Source: Flavobacterium commune (GTDB lineage: Bacteria; Bacteroidota; Bacteroidia; Flavobacteriales; Flavobacteriaceae). Taken from it: a stretch of 64,000 nt of DNA. Positions 17,412 through 27,600 of this stretch are shown here, in pieces (within the stretch, counting starts at the first letter, position 1; the number at the start of each line of letters is the position of its first letter). Where the stretch lies: the NCBI RefSeq assembly GCF_001857965.1, contig NZ_CP017774.1, positions 1,674,001-1,738,000 on the forward strand. The letters are read 5' to 3'. Both the position numbers and the translations under genes were made by a program. The notes under the pieces are model-generated. The model had not been told where the DNA came from, searched no databases, and saw only the letters and a list, made by a program, of their open reading frames with translations.

Positions 17412-19454
17412 ATGAAAACAAAAATTAATAAATATATAGTACTGTCACTATTAGTGGTTCTGGGGGTTGTTTCTTCCTGTAGTGATGATTTTTTAGAGGA
17501 TAAAAAACAATATAAGTACTTTGATGAAGAGTTTTATCAAAACGAGGATCGTGTTACTCAATATGTGAATAATTTGTATTTTGATTTTTTCGATGCCTAT
17601 AAATCGCCAACTGCAATTAGAGTAGGTTCTTATACTACAACAGAAACTTCATATACAGAAGAAATAGGAGGGATTTCAAATTTGATTAATCCTAATGTTA
17701 GTTTGGTAAATGCACAAGATGGTTCGGGTTATTATGGGCCGGCTTTAAGGGATGCTTTTGATAATGTGCCTTACAATCGAATTAGAGATTGTAATGCTAT
17801 GTTAGAAAATATTGATGTTTTAGGGGCTAATTTACCACAGCTTTTTCGTGATAGAATAAAAGGACAAATGTATTACTTAAGAGCACTACAGTATTATGAC
17901 TTAATGCGTACTTTTGGTGGAGTTCCTATTGTAACCACAGTTCAGATTGCTACTAATACAGATGAATCTATCAAATTGCCTAGAGCTACAGTTACGCAAG
18001 TGGTGAATCAGATAGTTGCTGACTTAGATCAAGCAGCAACTTTATTGCCTCCAAATTGGGATAATGCTAATTATGGACGTTTTACCAAAGGTGCTGCTTT
18101 AGCTCAAAAATCTCGTGTATTATTGACTTATGCTAGCCCTTTATTTAACAAAAATTGGGATGATTCATCTATTGCGAATGGTTATAAAGGTGATAAAAAC
18201 AGATGGCAAGATGCTTTAGATGCAGGATTAGCTGCCGAAACGCAATTAACTGCTGATGGCTATGGCTTATATGGGACAAATGCTAAACAATGGGCTGAAA
18301 TGTTTTATATTAATAATAATGCTTTTAATAAAGAAGCAATTACTATTAAACTTTTATCAGATGGTAATACAGGGTCATTGTATTCAAATAATTCTTGGGA
18401 AAGAACAATTCGTTTGGCTAGTCAAGGAGGTCAAGGTAGTGGAGGTGTTGATGTTCCAAAAAGAATGATTGATTTGTTTCCTATGAAAGACGGTACACGT
18501 CCAATGGATATTAATGGTACGGCCATTAATACTTATAATCCATTCTTGTTCTTTAAAGATCGTGATCCTCGTTTTTACAGAACTTTCGGTTTTTCAGGAT
18601 GTTTCTGGCCATATAACAATACCATTACTACATCGACTACTCAACCTACAGTATGGGCATACCGTTGGTCAACTAATGCAACTACAGGTGTAGCGTATAG
18701 TATGGGTAATGATGTGTCAAGTCCAGCCTTTGTTCGTAAAATGTCAAGTCCTACGGTTAGTAATGCATCAAATTTCCAGTTTTCAGGTACGGATATTATG
18801 GAATACCGTTATGCTGAATTATTGTTGAATATTGCCGAGTGTTATGCTGCTAAAGGAGATATTTCAAATACTATAACGTATTTAGGTAAAATTAGAAATC
18901 GTGTAGGAATTCCTGCCGCTAACAATTATGGTATTGGAACTTTAGCTACTAAATATGCTGCTTTAGAAGCTTGTTTGTATGAACGTAGCGTAGAGTTAGC
19001 GTATGAAGGTAAACGTTTTTATGATATTCAACGTTGGATGTTATATAGCGATGATGCGACTATAAATGATAACACAAATTCTAAGCTAGGTATCCCTGTA
19101 ATAAATGGCACACAACGTATAGGTAACTATCTACATTATAAATTAGGAACTAGTGCAGCTAATACAGATCCATTAGCTACTGCGCGTGCTTCTATTTCAG
19201 TAGATCCTGATGCTGCAAATTTTGCTACTCAAATTACGGCTTTGGCAACTTTTTACACAACTAACTTTGAATTACGTTCTCCTCCAACACCAATGGATCA
19301 AGTAGGTAATGTGGCAACTAATATTGATTGGAAATCACATTATTATATCATGGGACTTAATCTTACAGTTTTGTCTCAAAATCCATGGTTAACACAAACT
19401 AAGGGTTGGAATGATGCTTCTGGTAATACAGGCACTTTCAATTATCAAGAATAA
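17412..19454 (+). CDS. susD: SusD-type surface glycan-binding lipoprotein
   Basis: The protein has 680 residues. The ATG at 17412 is chosen because it starts the lipoprotein signal MKTKINKYIVLSLLVVLGVV followed by lipobox SSC. The longer frame from 17379 overlaps susC. Seen: SusD features such as YNRIRDCNAMLENI, RIKGQMYYLRALQYYDLMRT (TPR helices), FGGVPIV, and the C-terminal YAELLLNIAECYAAKG and YEGKRFYDIQRW. Known: SusD lids bind glycans and dock on SusC. Inferred: it recognises the RG-II or pectin oligosaccharide at the cell surface. It is longer than many SusD proteins (about 550), with an insertion toward the C-terminus. A hairpin follows the stop. Confidence 0.95.
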   Translation: MKTKINKYIVLSLLVVLGVVSSCSDDFLEDKKQYKYFDEEFYQNEDRVTQYVNNLYFDFFDAYKSPTAIRVGSYTTTETSYTEEIGGISNLINPNVSLVNAQDGSGYYGPALRDAFDNVPYNRIRDCNAMLENIDVLGANLPQLFRDRIKGQMYYLRALQYYDLMRTFGGVPIVTTVQIATNTDESIKLPRATVTQVVNQIVADLDQAATLLPPNWDNANYGRFTKGAALAQKSRVLLTYASPLFNKNWDDSSIANGYKGDKNRWQDALDAGLAAETQLTADGYGLYGTNAKQWAEMFYINNNAFNKEAITIKLLSDGNTGSLYSNNSWERTIRLASQGGQGSGGVDVPKRMIDLFPMKDGTRPMDINGTAINTYNPFLFFKDRDPRFYRTFGFSGCFWPYNNTITTSTTQPTVWAYRWSTNATTGVAYSMGNDVSSPAFVRKMSSPTVSNASNFQFSGTDIMEYRYAELLLNIAECYAAKGDISNTITYLGKIRNRVGIPAANNYGIGTLATKYAALEACLYERSVELAYEGKRFYDIQRWMLYSDDATINDNTNSKLGIPVINGTQRIGNYLHYKLGTSAANTDPLATARASISVDPDAANFATQITALATFYTTNFELRSPPTPMDQVGNVATNIDWKSHYYIMGLNLTVLSQNPWLTQTKGWNDASGNTGTFNYQE

Positions 19455-19468
19455 CTAATTATATAATA

Positions 19469-19496
19469 GAAATGCCTGAATAATTTCAGGCATTTC
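19469..19496 (+). terminator. hairpin after susD (12-bp perfect stem)
   Basis: GAAATGCCTGAA and its exact reverse complement flank a TAAT loop, followed by the T-rich run TTCTTTT. It is probably an attenuating terminator that makes susCD transcripts more abundant than the enzymes downstream. Confidence 0.65.
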
Positions 19497-19575
19497 TTCT
19501 TTTAAACCACCAAATTTTAATCTAATTAATAGCAATTCTAACCCAATTTTTTTATTAATTAAGAATAATTTTAAA

Positions 19576-21294
19576 ATGAACAAATTAAATTTTTTATTAG
19601 CTTTTTTAGTTTTGGGAAGTGCGAATTGTTTTGCACAATACCCGAAAATATCACCTGAGGTTCAGGCGAGAGAAAATGCGATTAAGGCGGAAGCGGAGAA
19701 ACTTTCAAATGAGGCTTGGGAAAAAGCTAAAGTAATTGTGGAACAGCAAGAGCGAGAAGGTAAACCTTTTATTCCTTGGGCATCCAGACCAACTGATTTG
19801 CCACAGGCTTCCATTCCTGCTTTTCCAGGTGCTGAAGGAGGAGGAATGTATAGTTTTGGTGGTCACGGAGGTAAGGTTTATACTGTGACAAGTTTAGAGG
19901 ACAGAGGACCGGGTACCTTGCGTGAAGCTTTGGAACAAGGTGGAGCGAGAATCATCGTTTTTAATGTTTCAGGAATTATTAAATTAAAAAGTCCGTTAAT
20001 TGTTCGTGCTCCTTATGTAACTATTGCCGGGCAAACTGCTCCCGGAGACGGAATTTGTGTAGCTGGTGAAACCATTTGGATTGATACACATGATGTGGTT
20101 ATTCGTCACATGCGTTTTCGTAGAGGAGAAACTTTCGTAGGTCGTCGTGACGATGCTATTGGTGGAAATCCGGTTGGAAATATCATTATCGATCACGTAT
20201 CAGCCACTTGGGGATTAGATGAAAATATGTCTTTTTATAGACACATGTATGATGATGGTACAGGTATTCCGGAGAAAAAATTCCCAACCGTAAATGTTAC
20301 AATTCAAAACAGCTTGTTTGCCGAAGGATTAGATACTTACAACCATGCTTTTGGTAGTACTTTAGGAGGCGAAAATTGTTCTTTCGTTAGAAATTTATGG
20401 TCTTCTAATACAGGTAGAAATCCATCTATTGGTTGGAACGGAATCTTTAATTTTGCCAATAATGTGATTTTTAACTGGGTAAATCGTTCTATAGACGGTG
20501 GAGATTATACTGCTCAATACAATATTATAAACAACTATTTCAAGCCAGGTCCGGCTACAGATAAAAATGATCCTATTAGCTACCGAATTTTAAAACCGGA
20601 ATCGGGTAGAAGTAAATTACCTTATGTGGTTTTTGGTAGAGCTTATGTGAACGGAAACGTGGTGGAAGGCAATGAAAAAGTGTCTAATGACAACTGGGCT
20701 GGTGGAGTGCAAATGGAAAACAAAAAGGGAAATCCTATGACATTTGAAGAGGCTTCAACTTATTTTGCTAAGATGAAAGTAAATAAACCAATGCCAATGC
20801 CTTGGTTAAAAAAGTTTATGACTGCTAATGAAACTTATGATTATGTTCTTAAGAATGTAGGAGCTAATTTGCCATTACGTGATCCTGTTGATACTCGTAT
20901 CTTAAGAGTGGTTAAAACAGGTGTTCCAGAATATGCCAAAGGTTTAGAGAAGAAAACTTTTTATCAGTTTGAACATAGACGTCTTGGACCTGATTCGTAT
21001 AAATTAGGAATTATTACTGATATTGCTCAAGTAGGTGGTTATCCTGAATACAAAGGAAAAGCTTATAAAGATTCGGATAATGATGGTATGCCAGACGCTT
21101 GGGAGAAAAAATACGGATTGAATCCTAATGATGCTTCTGATGCTAATGGAGATTTAAATGGTGATGGTTATACAAACATCGAAAAGTACATTAATGGCAT
21201 AGATCCTACTAAAAAAGTAGATTGGAAAAACTTAGATAATAATGAAGATACTTTGGCTAAAATCGAACAAGGATTAGCCGAGTATAAGAAATAA
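19576..21294 (+). CDS. PL1-type pectate lyase, cassette 1
   Basis: The protein has 572 residues with a signal peptide (MNKLNFLLAFLVLGSANCFAQ). Seen: a helical N-terminal stretch (about 25-75), then a beta-helix starting SIPAFPGAEGGGMYSFGG, with blocks YVTIAGQTAPGDGI, DVVIRHMRFRRGE and IIIDHVSATWGLDENMS. The C-terminus carries calcium-binding type-3-like repeats, DSDNDGMPDAWEKKYGLNP then DANGDLNGDGYTN. Known: PL1-family lyases cut polygalacturonate by beta-elimination. Inferred: cleavage of the galacturonan backbone. Neighbours: a DUF3826 protein follows, and the pair is repeated immediately downstream, implying duplication of a functional unit. First gene after susCD and its hairpin. Confidence 0.87.
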   Translation: MNKLNFLLAFLVLGSANCFAQYPKISPEVQARENAIKAEAEKLSNEAWEKAKVIVEQQEREGKPFIPWASRPTDLPQASIPAFPGAEGGGMYSFGGHGGKVYTVTSLEDRGPGTLREALEQGGARIIVFNVSGIIKLKSPLIVRAPYVTIAGQTAPGDGICVAGETIWIDTHDVVIRHMRFRRGETFVGRRDDAIGGNPVGNIIIDHVSATWGLDENMSFYRHMYDDGTGIPEKKFPTVNVTIQNSLFAEGLDTYNHAFGSTLGGENCSFVRNLWSSNTGRNPSIGWNGIFNFANNVIFNWVNRSIDGGDYTAQYNIINNYFKPGPATDKNDPISYRILKPESGRSKLPYVVFGRAYVNGNVVEGNEKVSNDNWAGGVQMENKKGNPMTFEEASTYFAKMKVNKPMPMPWLKKFMTANETYDYVLKNVGANLPLRDPVDTRILRVVKTGVPEYAKGLEKKTFYQFEHRRLGPDSYKLGIITDIAQVGGYPEYKGKAYKDSDNDGMPDAWEKKYGLNPNDASDANGDLNGDGYTNIEKYINGIDPTKKVDWKNLDNNEDTLAKIEQGLAEYKK

Positions 21295-21387
21295 TTTAAT
21301 TGTAAATGGCACACTTCTTGCTTCGTCTGTAACTGATGAAGCAAGAATTTTGCTTTATAATCCTTAAGTTTTTAAAAAATATAGAAG

Positions 21388-22059
21388 ATGAAAATGTACA
21401 AGAAATTAACCGTAGCGGTTTTATTCCTTTTTCTGGGTACCAATGTAGTTTTGGCACAAAAAGGATATGATCCGGAATATGTAAAAGTGACAAATGAAAG
21501 AGCTCAAAAAATAGTTGATGATTTGAAATTAAATTCAAAAGAAGATCAATTAGCCGTTAGAGATATAATTGCTGAGCAATACCGTTCGTTGAATACAATT
21601 CATGAATCTCGTGATGCTAAAATTGATGCTGCTAAAAAAGCAGTTACTGATAAAGACCAACAGCAAAAAGCAATTGACAAATTAAAAAATGATGCTGATA
21701 AAAAAATCCTGTCGCTTCATAAATCATATCTGAAAAAGTTGAGTAAAAAGCTAACTAACAGCCAAATTGTTCAGGTCAAAGACGGGATGACTTATGGCGT
21801 ATTGCCTATTACTGTTTTAGGTTACAATGATATGTTGCCTAATTTAACTGCTGAGCAAAAAAAATACATCTATGACGCACTTGTGGAAGCAAGAGAACAC
21901 GCTATGGATGGTGGTACTTCTAAAGAAAAGCATGCTTGGTTTGGGAAATACAAAGGAAGAATCAACAATTACCTTTCTAAACAAGGTTACGATTTGAACA
22001 AAGAAAGTGCTGATTGGCACAAACGTTTGGAAGAAAGAGAGAAAAACAAAAAGAAGTAG
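21388..22059 (+). CDS. DUF3826 secreted protein, cassette 1
   Basis: The protein has 223 residues with a signal peptide (MKMYKKLTVAVLFLFLGTNVVLAQ). Seen: an almost all-helical, Lys/Asp-rich protein with conserved blocks NERAQKIVDDL, LSKKLTNSQIVQVKDGMTYG and YDALVEAREHAMDGG, then WFGKYKGRINNYL. Known: DUF3826 proteins occur in Bacteroidota beside pectate lyases; no activity is known to me. Inferred: a periplasmic accessory or glycan-binding helper of the adjacent PL1 enzyme, because the same PL1-DUF3826 order is repeated. A paralogue lies at 23978. No catalytic motif is apparent. Confidence 0.8.
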   Translation: MKMYKKLTVAVLFLFLGTNVVLAQKGYDPEYVKVTNERAQKIVDDLKLNSKEDQLAVRDIIAEQYRSLNTIHESRDAKIDAAKKAVTDKDQQQKAIDKLKNDADKKILSLHKSYLKKLSKKLTNSQIVQVKDGMTYGVLPITVLGYNDMLPNLTAEQKKYIYDALVEAREHAMDGGTSKEKHAWFGKYKGRINNYLSKQGYDLNKESADWHKRLEEREKNKKK

Positions 22060-22079
22060 ATCAAAACTATTCATTTTAT

Positions 22080-22150
22080 GTCATTCCGAGGAACGAAGGA
22101 ATCACACTAGGTACTCATCTTATGTGACTCCTCTTTCGTCGAACTCGAAC
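22080..22150. repeat. dispersed inverted repeat, copy 3 (diverged)
   Basis: The left arm GTCATTCCGAGGAACGAAGG differs by two substitutions from the family consensus, and the right arm (around 22134-22150, TGTGACTCCTCTTTCGTC) is badly eroded. An additional CGAACTCGAACGATAGTGAA stretch follows. It lies between the two PL1-DUF3826 cassettes. Confidence 0.65.
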
Positions 22151-22280
22151 GATAGTGAACAGGTGAAGCAATTACAAAACGATGCAATTTGACTTATTCA
22201 GTTATATTGTTCGAATTAATAATTGATTTACTGTATCAATTCTATTTTCGAATCAATAATTCATTCTTAATCCCTCAAAA

Positions 22281-23966
22281 ATGAAGTACTATTTAAAATA
22301 TTTGTTCAACTTAAGTATTGTTTTATTTAGTTGTTCAGCAATTCATGCCCAATATCCGGATATTCCAAAAGAAATTCAGGATAAAACCGATGCTGTTTTA
22401 GCACAGGAAGAAGCAAGATTAGCTAAAATTTGGGCTGATAATGCTGATGTAATCAAAAAAGAAACACTCCAAGGTCGTCCCTATTTGCCTTGGGCATCTT
22501 ACCCAAAAGATTTTGTTCATGCCAGCATTCCTGCTTTCCCGGGAGCCGAAGGCGGAGGCGCTTTTACTCCGGGTGGTCGTGGCGGTAAACTATTTGTAGT
22601 GAGCAGCTTAGAAGACAGCGGTGTGGGAACTTTTAGAGAAGCCTGTGAAGCCGTTGGAGCAAGAACTATTGTTTTTAACGTTTCGGGAATTATCAAATTA
22701 AAGAAACCTATCGCTCTTCGTGCACCTTATGTAACCATTGCAGGTCAAACCGCTCCGGGTGACGGAATTTGTATTGCAGGAGAGTCATTATTGATAGATA
22801 CACATGATGTTGTTATCAGACACATGCGTTTTAGAAGAGGAGCCACTGAAGTAACTCGTAGAGATGATGCGTTAGGCGGAAATGTAATTGGGAATGTTAT
22901 TATTGATCATTGTTCGATGAGTTGGGGATTAGACGAAAATATTTCGTTGTACCGTCATCAGTTTCAGGCTAATGAAAAATCTAAATTAGAAAAATTACCG
23001 GCTTGTAATATTACTATTCAGAACACTATTTCGTCAGAAGGTTTAGATACTTACAACCACGCTTTTGGAAGTACCATTGGAGGGCTAAACAGTACTTTTA
23101 TGCGTAATCTTTGGGCTAATAATATTTCGAGAAACTGCTCTATCGGGATGTATGGCGATTTTAACTTTGTAAACAACGTGGTTTTCAATTGGTGGAATCG
23201 TTCATTGGATGGAGGTGATTATCGTTCGATGTTTAATATCATCAACAATTATTTCAAACCGGGACCTATTACGCCAAAAGGGGAGCCGATTAGCTACCGC
23301 ATCTTAAAACCGGAATCAGGTTATATGGTTCCAAAGACTTTTGGACGTGCTTATGTAAACGGAAATTTTATAGATGGTGTTCCCGAAGTAACTAAAGACA
23401 ACTGGAATGGTGGGGTGCAATTAGAGAATCTTTCTTTTGAAGAAGCCAAAGATAAATTGGCTTATATTAAACAAAGTAAAGCATTCCCGATGCCACAAAT
23501 TACCATTATGAGTGCTGAGGCGGCTTATGAATTTGTATTGAACAATGTTGGTGCTACTTTACCAAAGAGAGATGCAGTTGATGAACGAGTAATTAAACAA
23601 GTTCGCACAGGAACTATTGAGTACAAAGACGGCTTGGAAAACAGTATTGGAAAAGAATTTATCAAAAGAAGATTGCCGGCCGATTCTTATAAAAAAGGAA
23701 TTATAACGCATCCGGATCAAGTGGGCGGTTATCCTAATTATAAAGGAAAAGCTTATAAAGATTCAGATAATGACGGTATTCCGGATGCCTGGGAGAAAAA
23801 ATACGGTTTAAATCCTAAAGATGCTTCGGATGCTAATGGCGATTTGAATGGAGACGGCTACACTAATATTGAAAAATATATTAACGGAATTGATCCTAAT
23901 CAAAAAGTAGATTGGACAAATCCTGCAAATAATAAAGAAACTCTAAATCAATCATTATTAAATTAA
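22281..23966 (+). CDS. PL1-type pectate lyase, cassette 2
   Basis: The protein has 561 residues with a signal peptide (MKYYLKYLFNLSIVLFSCSA to IHAQ). It is a clear paralogue of the lyase at 19576: the same helical N-terminus, SIPAFPGAEGGGAFTPGG, YVTIAGQTAPGDGICIAGES, DVVIRHMRFRRGA and IIDHCSMSWGLDENIS. The calcium-repeat tail (DSDNDGIPDAWEKKYGLNP, DANGDLNGDGYTN) is nearly identical. Known: PL1 beta-elimination of galacturonan. Inferred: the two copies may have split preferences, for instance for methylated versus unmethylated backbone, or for sites beside RG-II. Its DUF3826 partner follows after 11 bases, probably translationally linked. Confidence 0.87.
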   Translation: MKYYLKYLFNLSIVLFSCSAIHAQYPDIPKEIQDKTDAVLAQEEARLAKIWADNADVIKKETLQGRPYLPWASYPKDFVHASIPAFPGAEGGGAFTPGGRGGKLFVVSSLEDSGVGTFREACEAVGARTIVFNVSGIIKLKKPIALRAPYVTIAGQTAPGDGICIAGESLLIDTHDVVIRHMRFRRGATEVTRRDDALGGNVIGNVIIDHCSMSWGLDENISLYRHQFQANEKSKLEKLPACNITIQNTISSEGLDTYNHAFGSTIGGLNSTFMRNLWANNISRNCSIGMYGDFNFVNNVVFNWWNRSLDGGDYRSMFNIINNYFKPGPITPKGEPISYRILKPESGYMVPKTFGRAYVNGNFIDGVPEVTKDNWNGGVQLENLSFEEAKDKLAYIKQSKAFPMPQITIMSAEAAYEFVLNNVGATLPKRDAVDERVIKQVRTGTIEYKDGLENSIGKEFIKRRLPADSYKKGIITHPDQVGGYPNYKGKAYKDSDNDGIPDAWEKKYGLNPKDASDANGDLNGDGYTNIEKYINGIDPNQKVDWTNPANNKETLNQSLLN

Positions 23967-23977
23967 TACGAAGCTTT

Positions 23978-24640
23978 ATGTTGAAAAAAATCAATAAATT
24001 ACAGCTGTTATTTTTGATGTGTATTGGTTTTGTTGCCACTGCGCAACAGCATGAAGTTAAAGATTACATAAATGATATTAACGAACGCGCTGCAACTATA
24101 GTATCTAAATTAGATATCAATGATGCTGATAAAAAAGAAGTCAAAACAATTGTTCTTAAGCAATATATTAATATTGAAAAAATCGAATTCAAAAGAGATT
24201 CTCAATTAGAAAAACTTAAAAAAACAGTAACTGATCAGGAGGAACAGAAGTTAAAATCAGAAGAAGTTTGGGTAAAATATAAAGCTTCGATTAGTAAATT
24301 GCATGATTCTTATTTGGATAAATTATCTAAAAAATTAAATGAATTGCAAATAGTTCAGGTCAAAGATGCAATGACTTATCATGTTATGCCTAAAACATAT
24401 CATAATTTTCTGGATATGTTTCAGAATCTTAAAGATGTTCAAAAAAAGATGATTTATGATCATTTGGTTGAAGCAAGAGAAAATGCTATGAATGTGGGAA
24501 CTCATAAATGGCAATTTCAATGGTTTGCTAAATACAGAGGAAAAATAAATAACATCTTGGCTTCACAAGGAATTGAATTGCATCATACAAGCAAAGCCTG
24601 GGAGAAAAAGCAATTAGAGAAAAAGAATCATTTGAAGTAA
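23978..24640 (+). CDS. DUF3826 secreted protein, cassette 2
   Basis: The protein has 220 residues with a signal peptide (MLKKINKLQLLFLMCIGFVATAQ). It is a paralogue of the protein at 21388, sharing NERAATIVSKLDIN, KLNELQIVQVKDAMTYHV, YDHLVEARENAMNVG and WFAKYRGKINNILASQG. It is all-helical and Lys-rich. Inferred: helper of the upstream PL1 enzyme; function unknown. It starts 11 bases after the lyase stop and is followed by the DUF6298 gene, so it is likely co-transcribed with both. Confidence 0.8.
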   Translation: MLKKINKLQLLFLMCIGFVATAQQHEVKDYINDINERAATIVSKLDINDADKKEVKTIVLKQYINIEKIEFKRDSQLEKLKKTVTDQEEQKLKSEEVWVKYKASISKLHDSYLDKLSKKLNELQIVQVKDAMTYHVMPKTYHNFLDMFQNLKDVQKKMIYDHLVEARENAMNVGTHKWQFQWFAKYRGKINNILASQGIELHHTSKAWEKKQLEKKNHLK

Positions 24641-24672
24641 TTCTTTTAGATAAATTTTAAAACCACTTCAAC

Positions 24673-27600
24673 GTGAATTTTATAAAACTTAAATATAGAA
24701 TACTATCAAAACAGGATGTAATTATTATTTCCTGTTTTGTTTTGTTTTTTAGTTTCCAAAGTAGTTTTGCTCAAAATAACTTTCCTACCATTATCAAAGA
24801 TAAGGCTGGGAAAATAGTTAGAACTCAGGATAACTCAGGAAATCAAATACCTGATTTTTCATTTGCGGGTTATCGCGCAGCCCAATATGCAATTCCTACT
24901 ATTGCTGTCAAAGCATTTGTTCCAAATATTTCGGGAGATGCTACTGCAACTATTCAGGCAGCAATAGATTATGTGGCTACACTTAAAGTTGATGCCAATG
25001 GTTTTAGAGGAACAGTACTTTTAGACAAAGGAACTTATACCGTTTCGGGAATTATTAATATCAATGTAAGCGGAATTGTTTTAAGAGGAAGCGGAGCTGG
25101 AAACAACGGTACAATTATACTGGGAACTGGAACTAATAGAGAAGCGATTGTCAATATTTCGGGAAAAGCTAATCGTGTTTTGAAAGATAAATTTCAACTG
25201 GCCGATGAATATACTCCTTTGGGAAGTACTACTATTTCATTAAAAAATGGTACGACTATTAAAAAAGGCGATCATATTTTGATTAATACTCCTATCAGTC
25301 AGCAGTGGATAGAAAGTCTTGGTATGACCGAATACGGGGCAGAAACGGGATGGATAGGTTGGAAAAAAGATGACTTTGTAATTCGTGCCGATAGAGAGGT
25401 AAATCAGGTACAGAATAACAAAATCACTATCGATGCTCCATTGACTAATGCTTTGAACGAAAAATTATCTCAATCGGAAGTGGTAGTTTACAATTGGTCA
25501 GGTAGAATTAATAGTATTGGAGTTGAAAATCTGACTTTAAAATCAGATTTTGACACTACAAATCCTAAAGACGAACAACACAGATGGCATGGTGTTTCGA
25601 TACAAAATACCGAAGATGCCTGGGTAAGACAAGTGAACTTCGAGCAGTTTGCCGGTGGTGCAGTTTCGATATTAAAATCGGCTAAAAGAATCACCGTTGA
25701 AGATTGTATCTCTTTGAATCCAATTTCAGAAATTGCCGCTTTCAGAAGAAATACTTTTTATACCGAAGGCCAGCAAACCTTATTTCAACGTTGCTATTCT
25801 GAATATGGATATAATGATTTTGCTGTTGGTGGTTATGCTACGGCAGGGCCAAATGTCTTTTTACAATGTCAGTCTTATTTGCCTTATAGTTTTAGTGGTT
25901 CCATAGGAAGCTGGGCTACAGGAATGTTATTTGATGTAGTTTTAATTGACGGTAATGCCATCAGTTTTAAAAACAAAGAACAGGATGCCCGTGGATTGGG
26001 ATGGAATGCTGCCAATAGTGTTATTTGGGAATCTTCGGCCTCTAAAATCGAAAATTACAGTCCGCCTACAGCCGATAACTGGGCTTTTGGAGTCTGGGCA
26101 CAATGGGCTGGAAACGGTCATTGGACTGATGTTAATAATCATATTTCGCCTAGAAGTTTGTATTATGCTTTATTGGAACAACGCCTTGGGAAATTACCAA
26201 TGCAGGCTCAAATTTTAGACTTAGGAACAGAACCTTCTTCAAGTCCTACAATTGAACAGGCAGCAATTTTAACTGCCGAATCCCGCAAGAAACAAACTAC
26301 CCTGAAACAATGGATTGAGGAGGCTGCAACCAGAAATCCAATTGGAGTTGATTATTCGAAAGCAAAACAGTTTAGTGAAGTAAAGGCAGAAGCCAAATCA
26401 ACAGAAGTTACTTCCAAAATCACGATTAAAAACGGACTTTTAGTTACCAATAAAGGATTGCTTGCGGGCGAAACTATTGATGTTCCTTGGTGGAGAGGAA
26501 GTTTGCGTGAGTCGGAAATAGCAAAAGCAAGACCGCATATTACGCGTTTTGTACCGGGACATTATGGTGTGGGTTATACCGATAATTTATCCGAAACAGT
26601 TCAGTTTTTAGTGGATAATAACAAAGTGGCTTTGGATCATAATTATGGTTTATGGTACGAACAACGTATGGCAGACCACGAGCGTATTCGCAGAATGGAT
26701 GCCGATGTTTGGGCACCTTTTTACGAACAACCTTTTGACAGAACAGGACAAGGTACTGCCTGGGATCATTTGAGTAAATACGATTTGACAAGATTCAATA
26801 CCTGGTATTGGGATCGTTTGAAAACTTTTGCTGATTTAGCTGCTCAACAAAATAAAATATTGATGAATCAACAGTATTTTCAGCATAATATTTTAGAAGC
26901 GGGAGCACATTGGTCAAGTTCTCCTTGGCGTCCGGCCAATAATATTAATAACACAGGGCTTCCTGAACCACCGCCTTATATGGGTGATAAAAGAATTTTT
27001 ATTGCCGAACAATTCTATGATATTAAAAATGAGAATATCAAGAAATTACATCAGGGCTTTATCGAAAAAAGCTTAGAAAACTTTAAGGATAATGCTAATG
27101 TGATTCAGTTTACAAGTGCCGAATATACAGGCCCATTGTCCTTCATGCAATTTTGGATAGACGTAATGGCTAATTACAAAAAAGCACATCAAAACCAATC
27201 TAAAATCGCTTTGAGTGCTACTAAAGATGTGCAGGATGCTGTTTTAAATGATGCCTCTAGATCTGCGGTAGTTGATGTAATCGATATTAGATATTGGTAT
27301 TATAAAGAAGACGGAAGTTTGTATGCTCCTGAAGGCGGAAAAAACCTGGCGCCAAGGCAACACGCCCGACATATGAAAGTGGGTAAAGAAACCTACGAAC
27401 AAACTTACAGAGCGGTTCGCGAATACCGAGATAAATATGCCGATAAAGCGGTTATTTATAATACGCCCGGAGCAAATAGATTTGGTTGGTCAGTGTTAAT
27501 GGCAGGAGGTTCTTTGCCGGCAATTCCTGAGATTGCAATTTCCGGTTTTTATGAATCATTGGCAAACATGAAAACAGCCAAGGATGAGAACTATAACAGT

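Noticed and set aside
19469..19496. Hairpin after susD as the end of the PUL
   Set aside because: The T-run is short and enzymes of the same theme continue downstream in the same orientation, so it is more likely an attenuator.
22007..22192. 61-codon plus-strand frame after the first DUF3826 gene
   Set aside because: Overlaps the DUF3826 end in another frame and consists mainly of the dispersed repeat; no signal or family.
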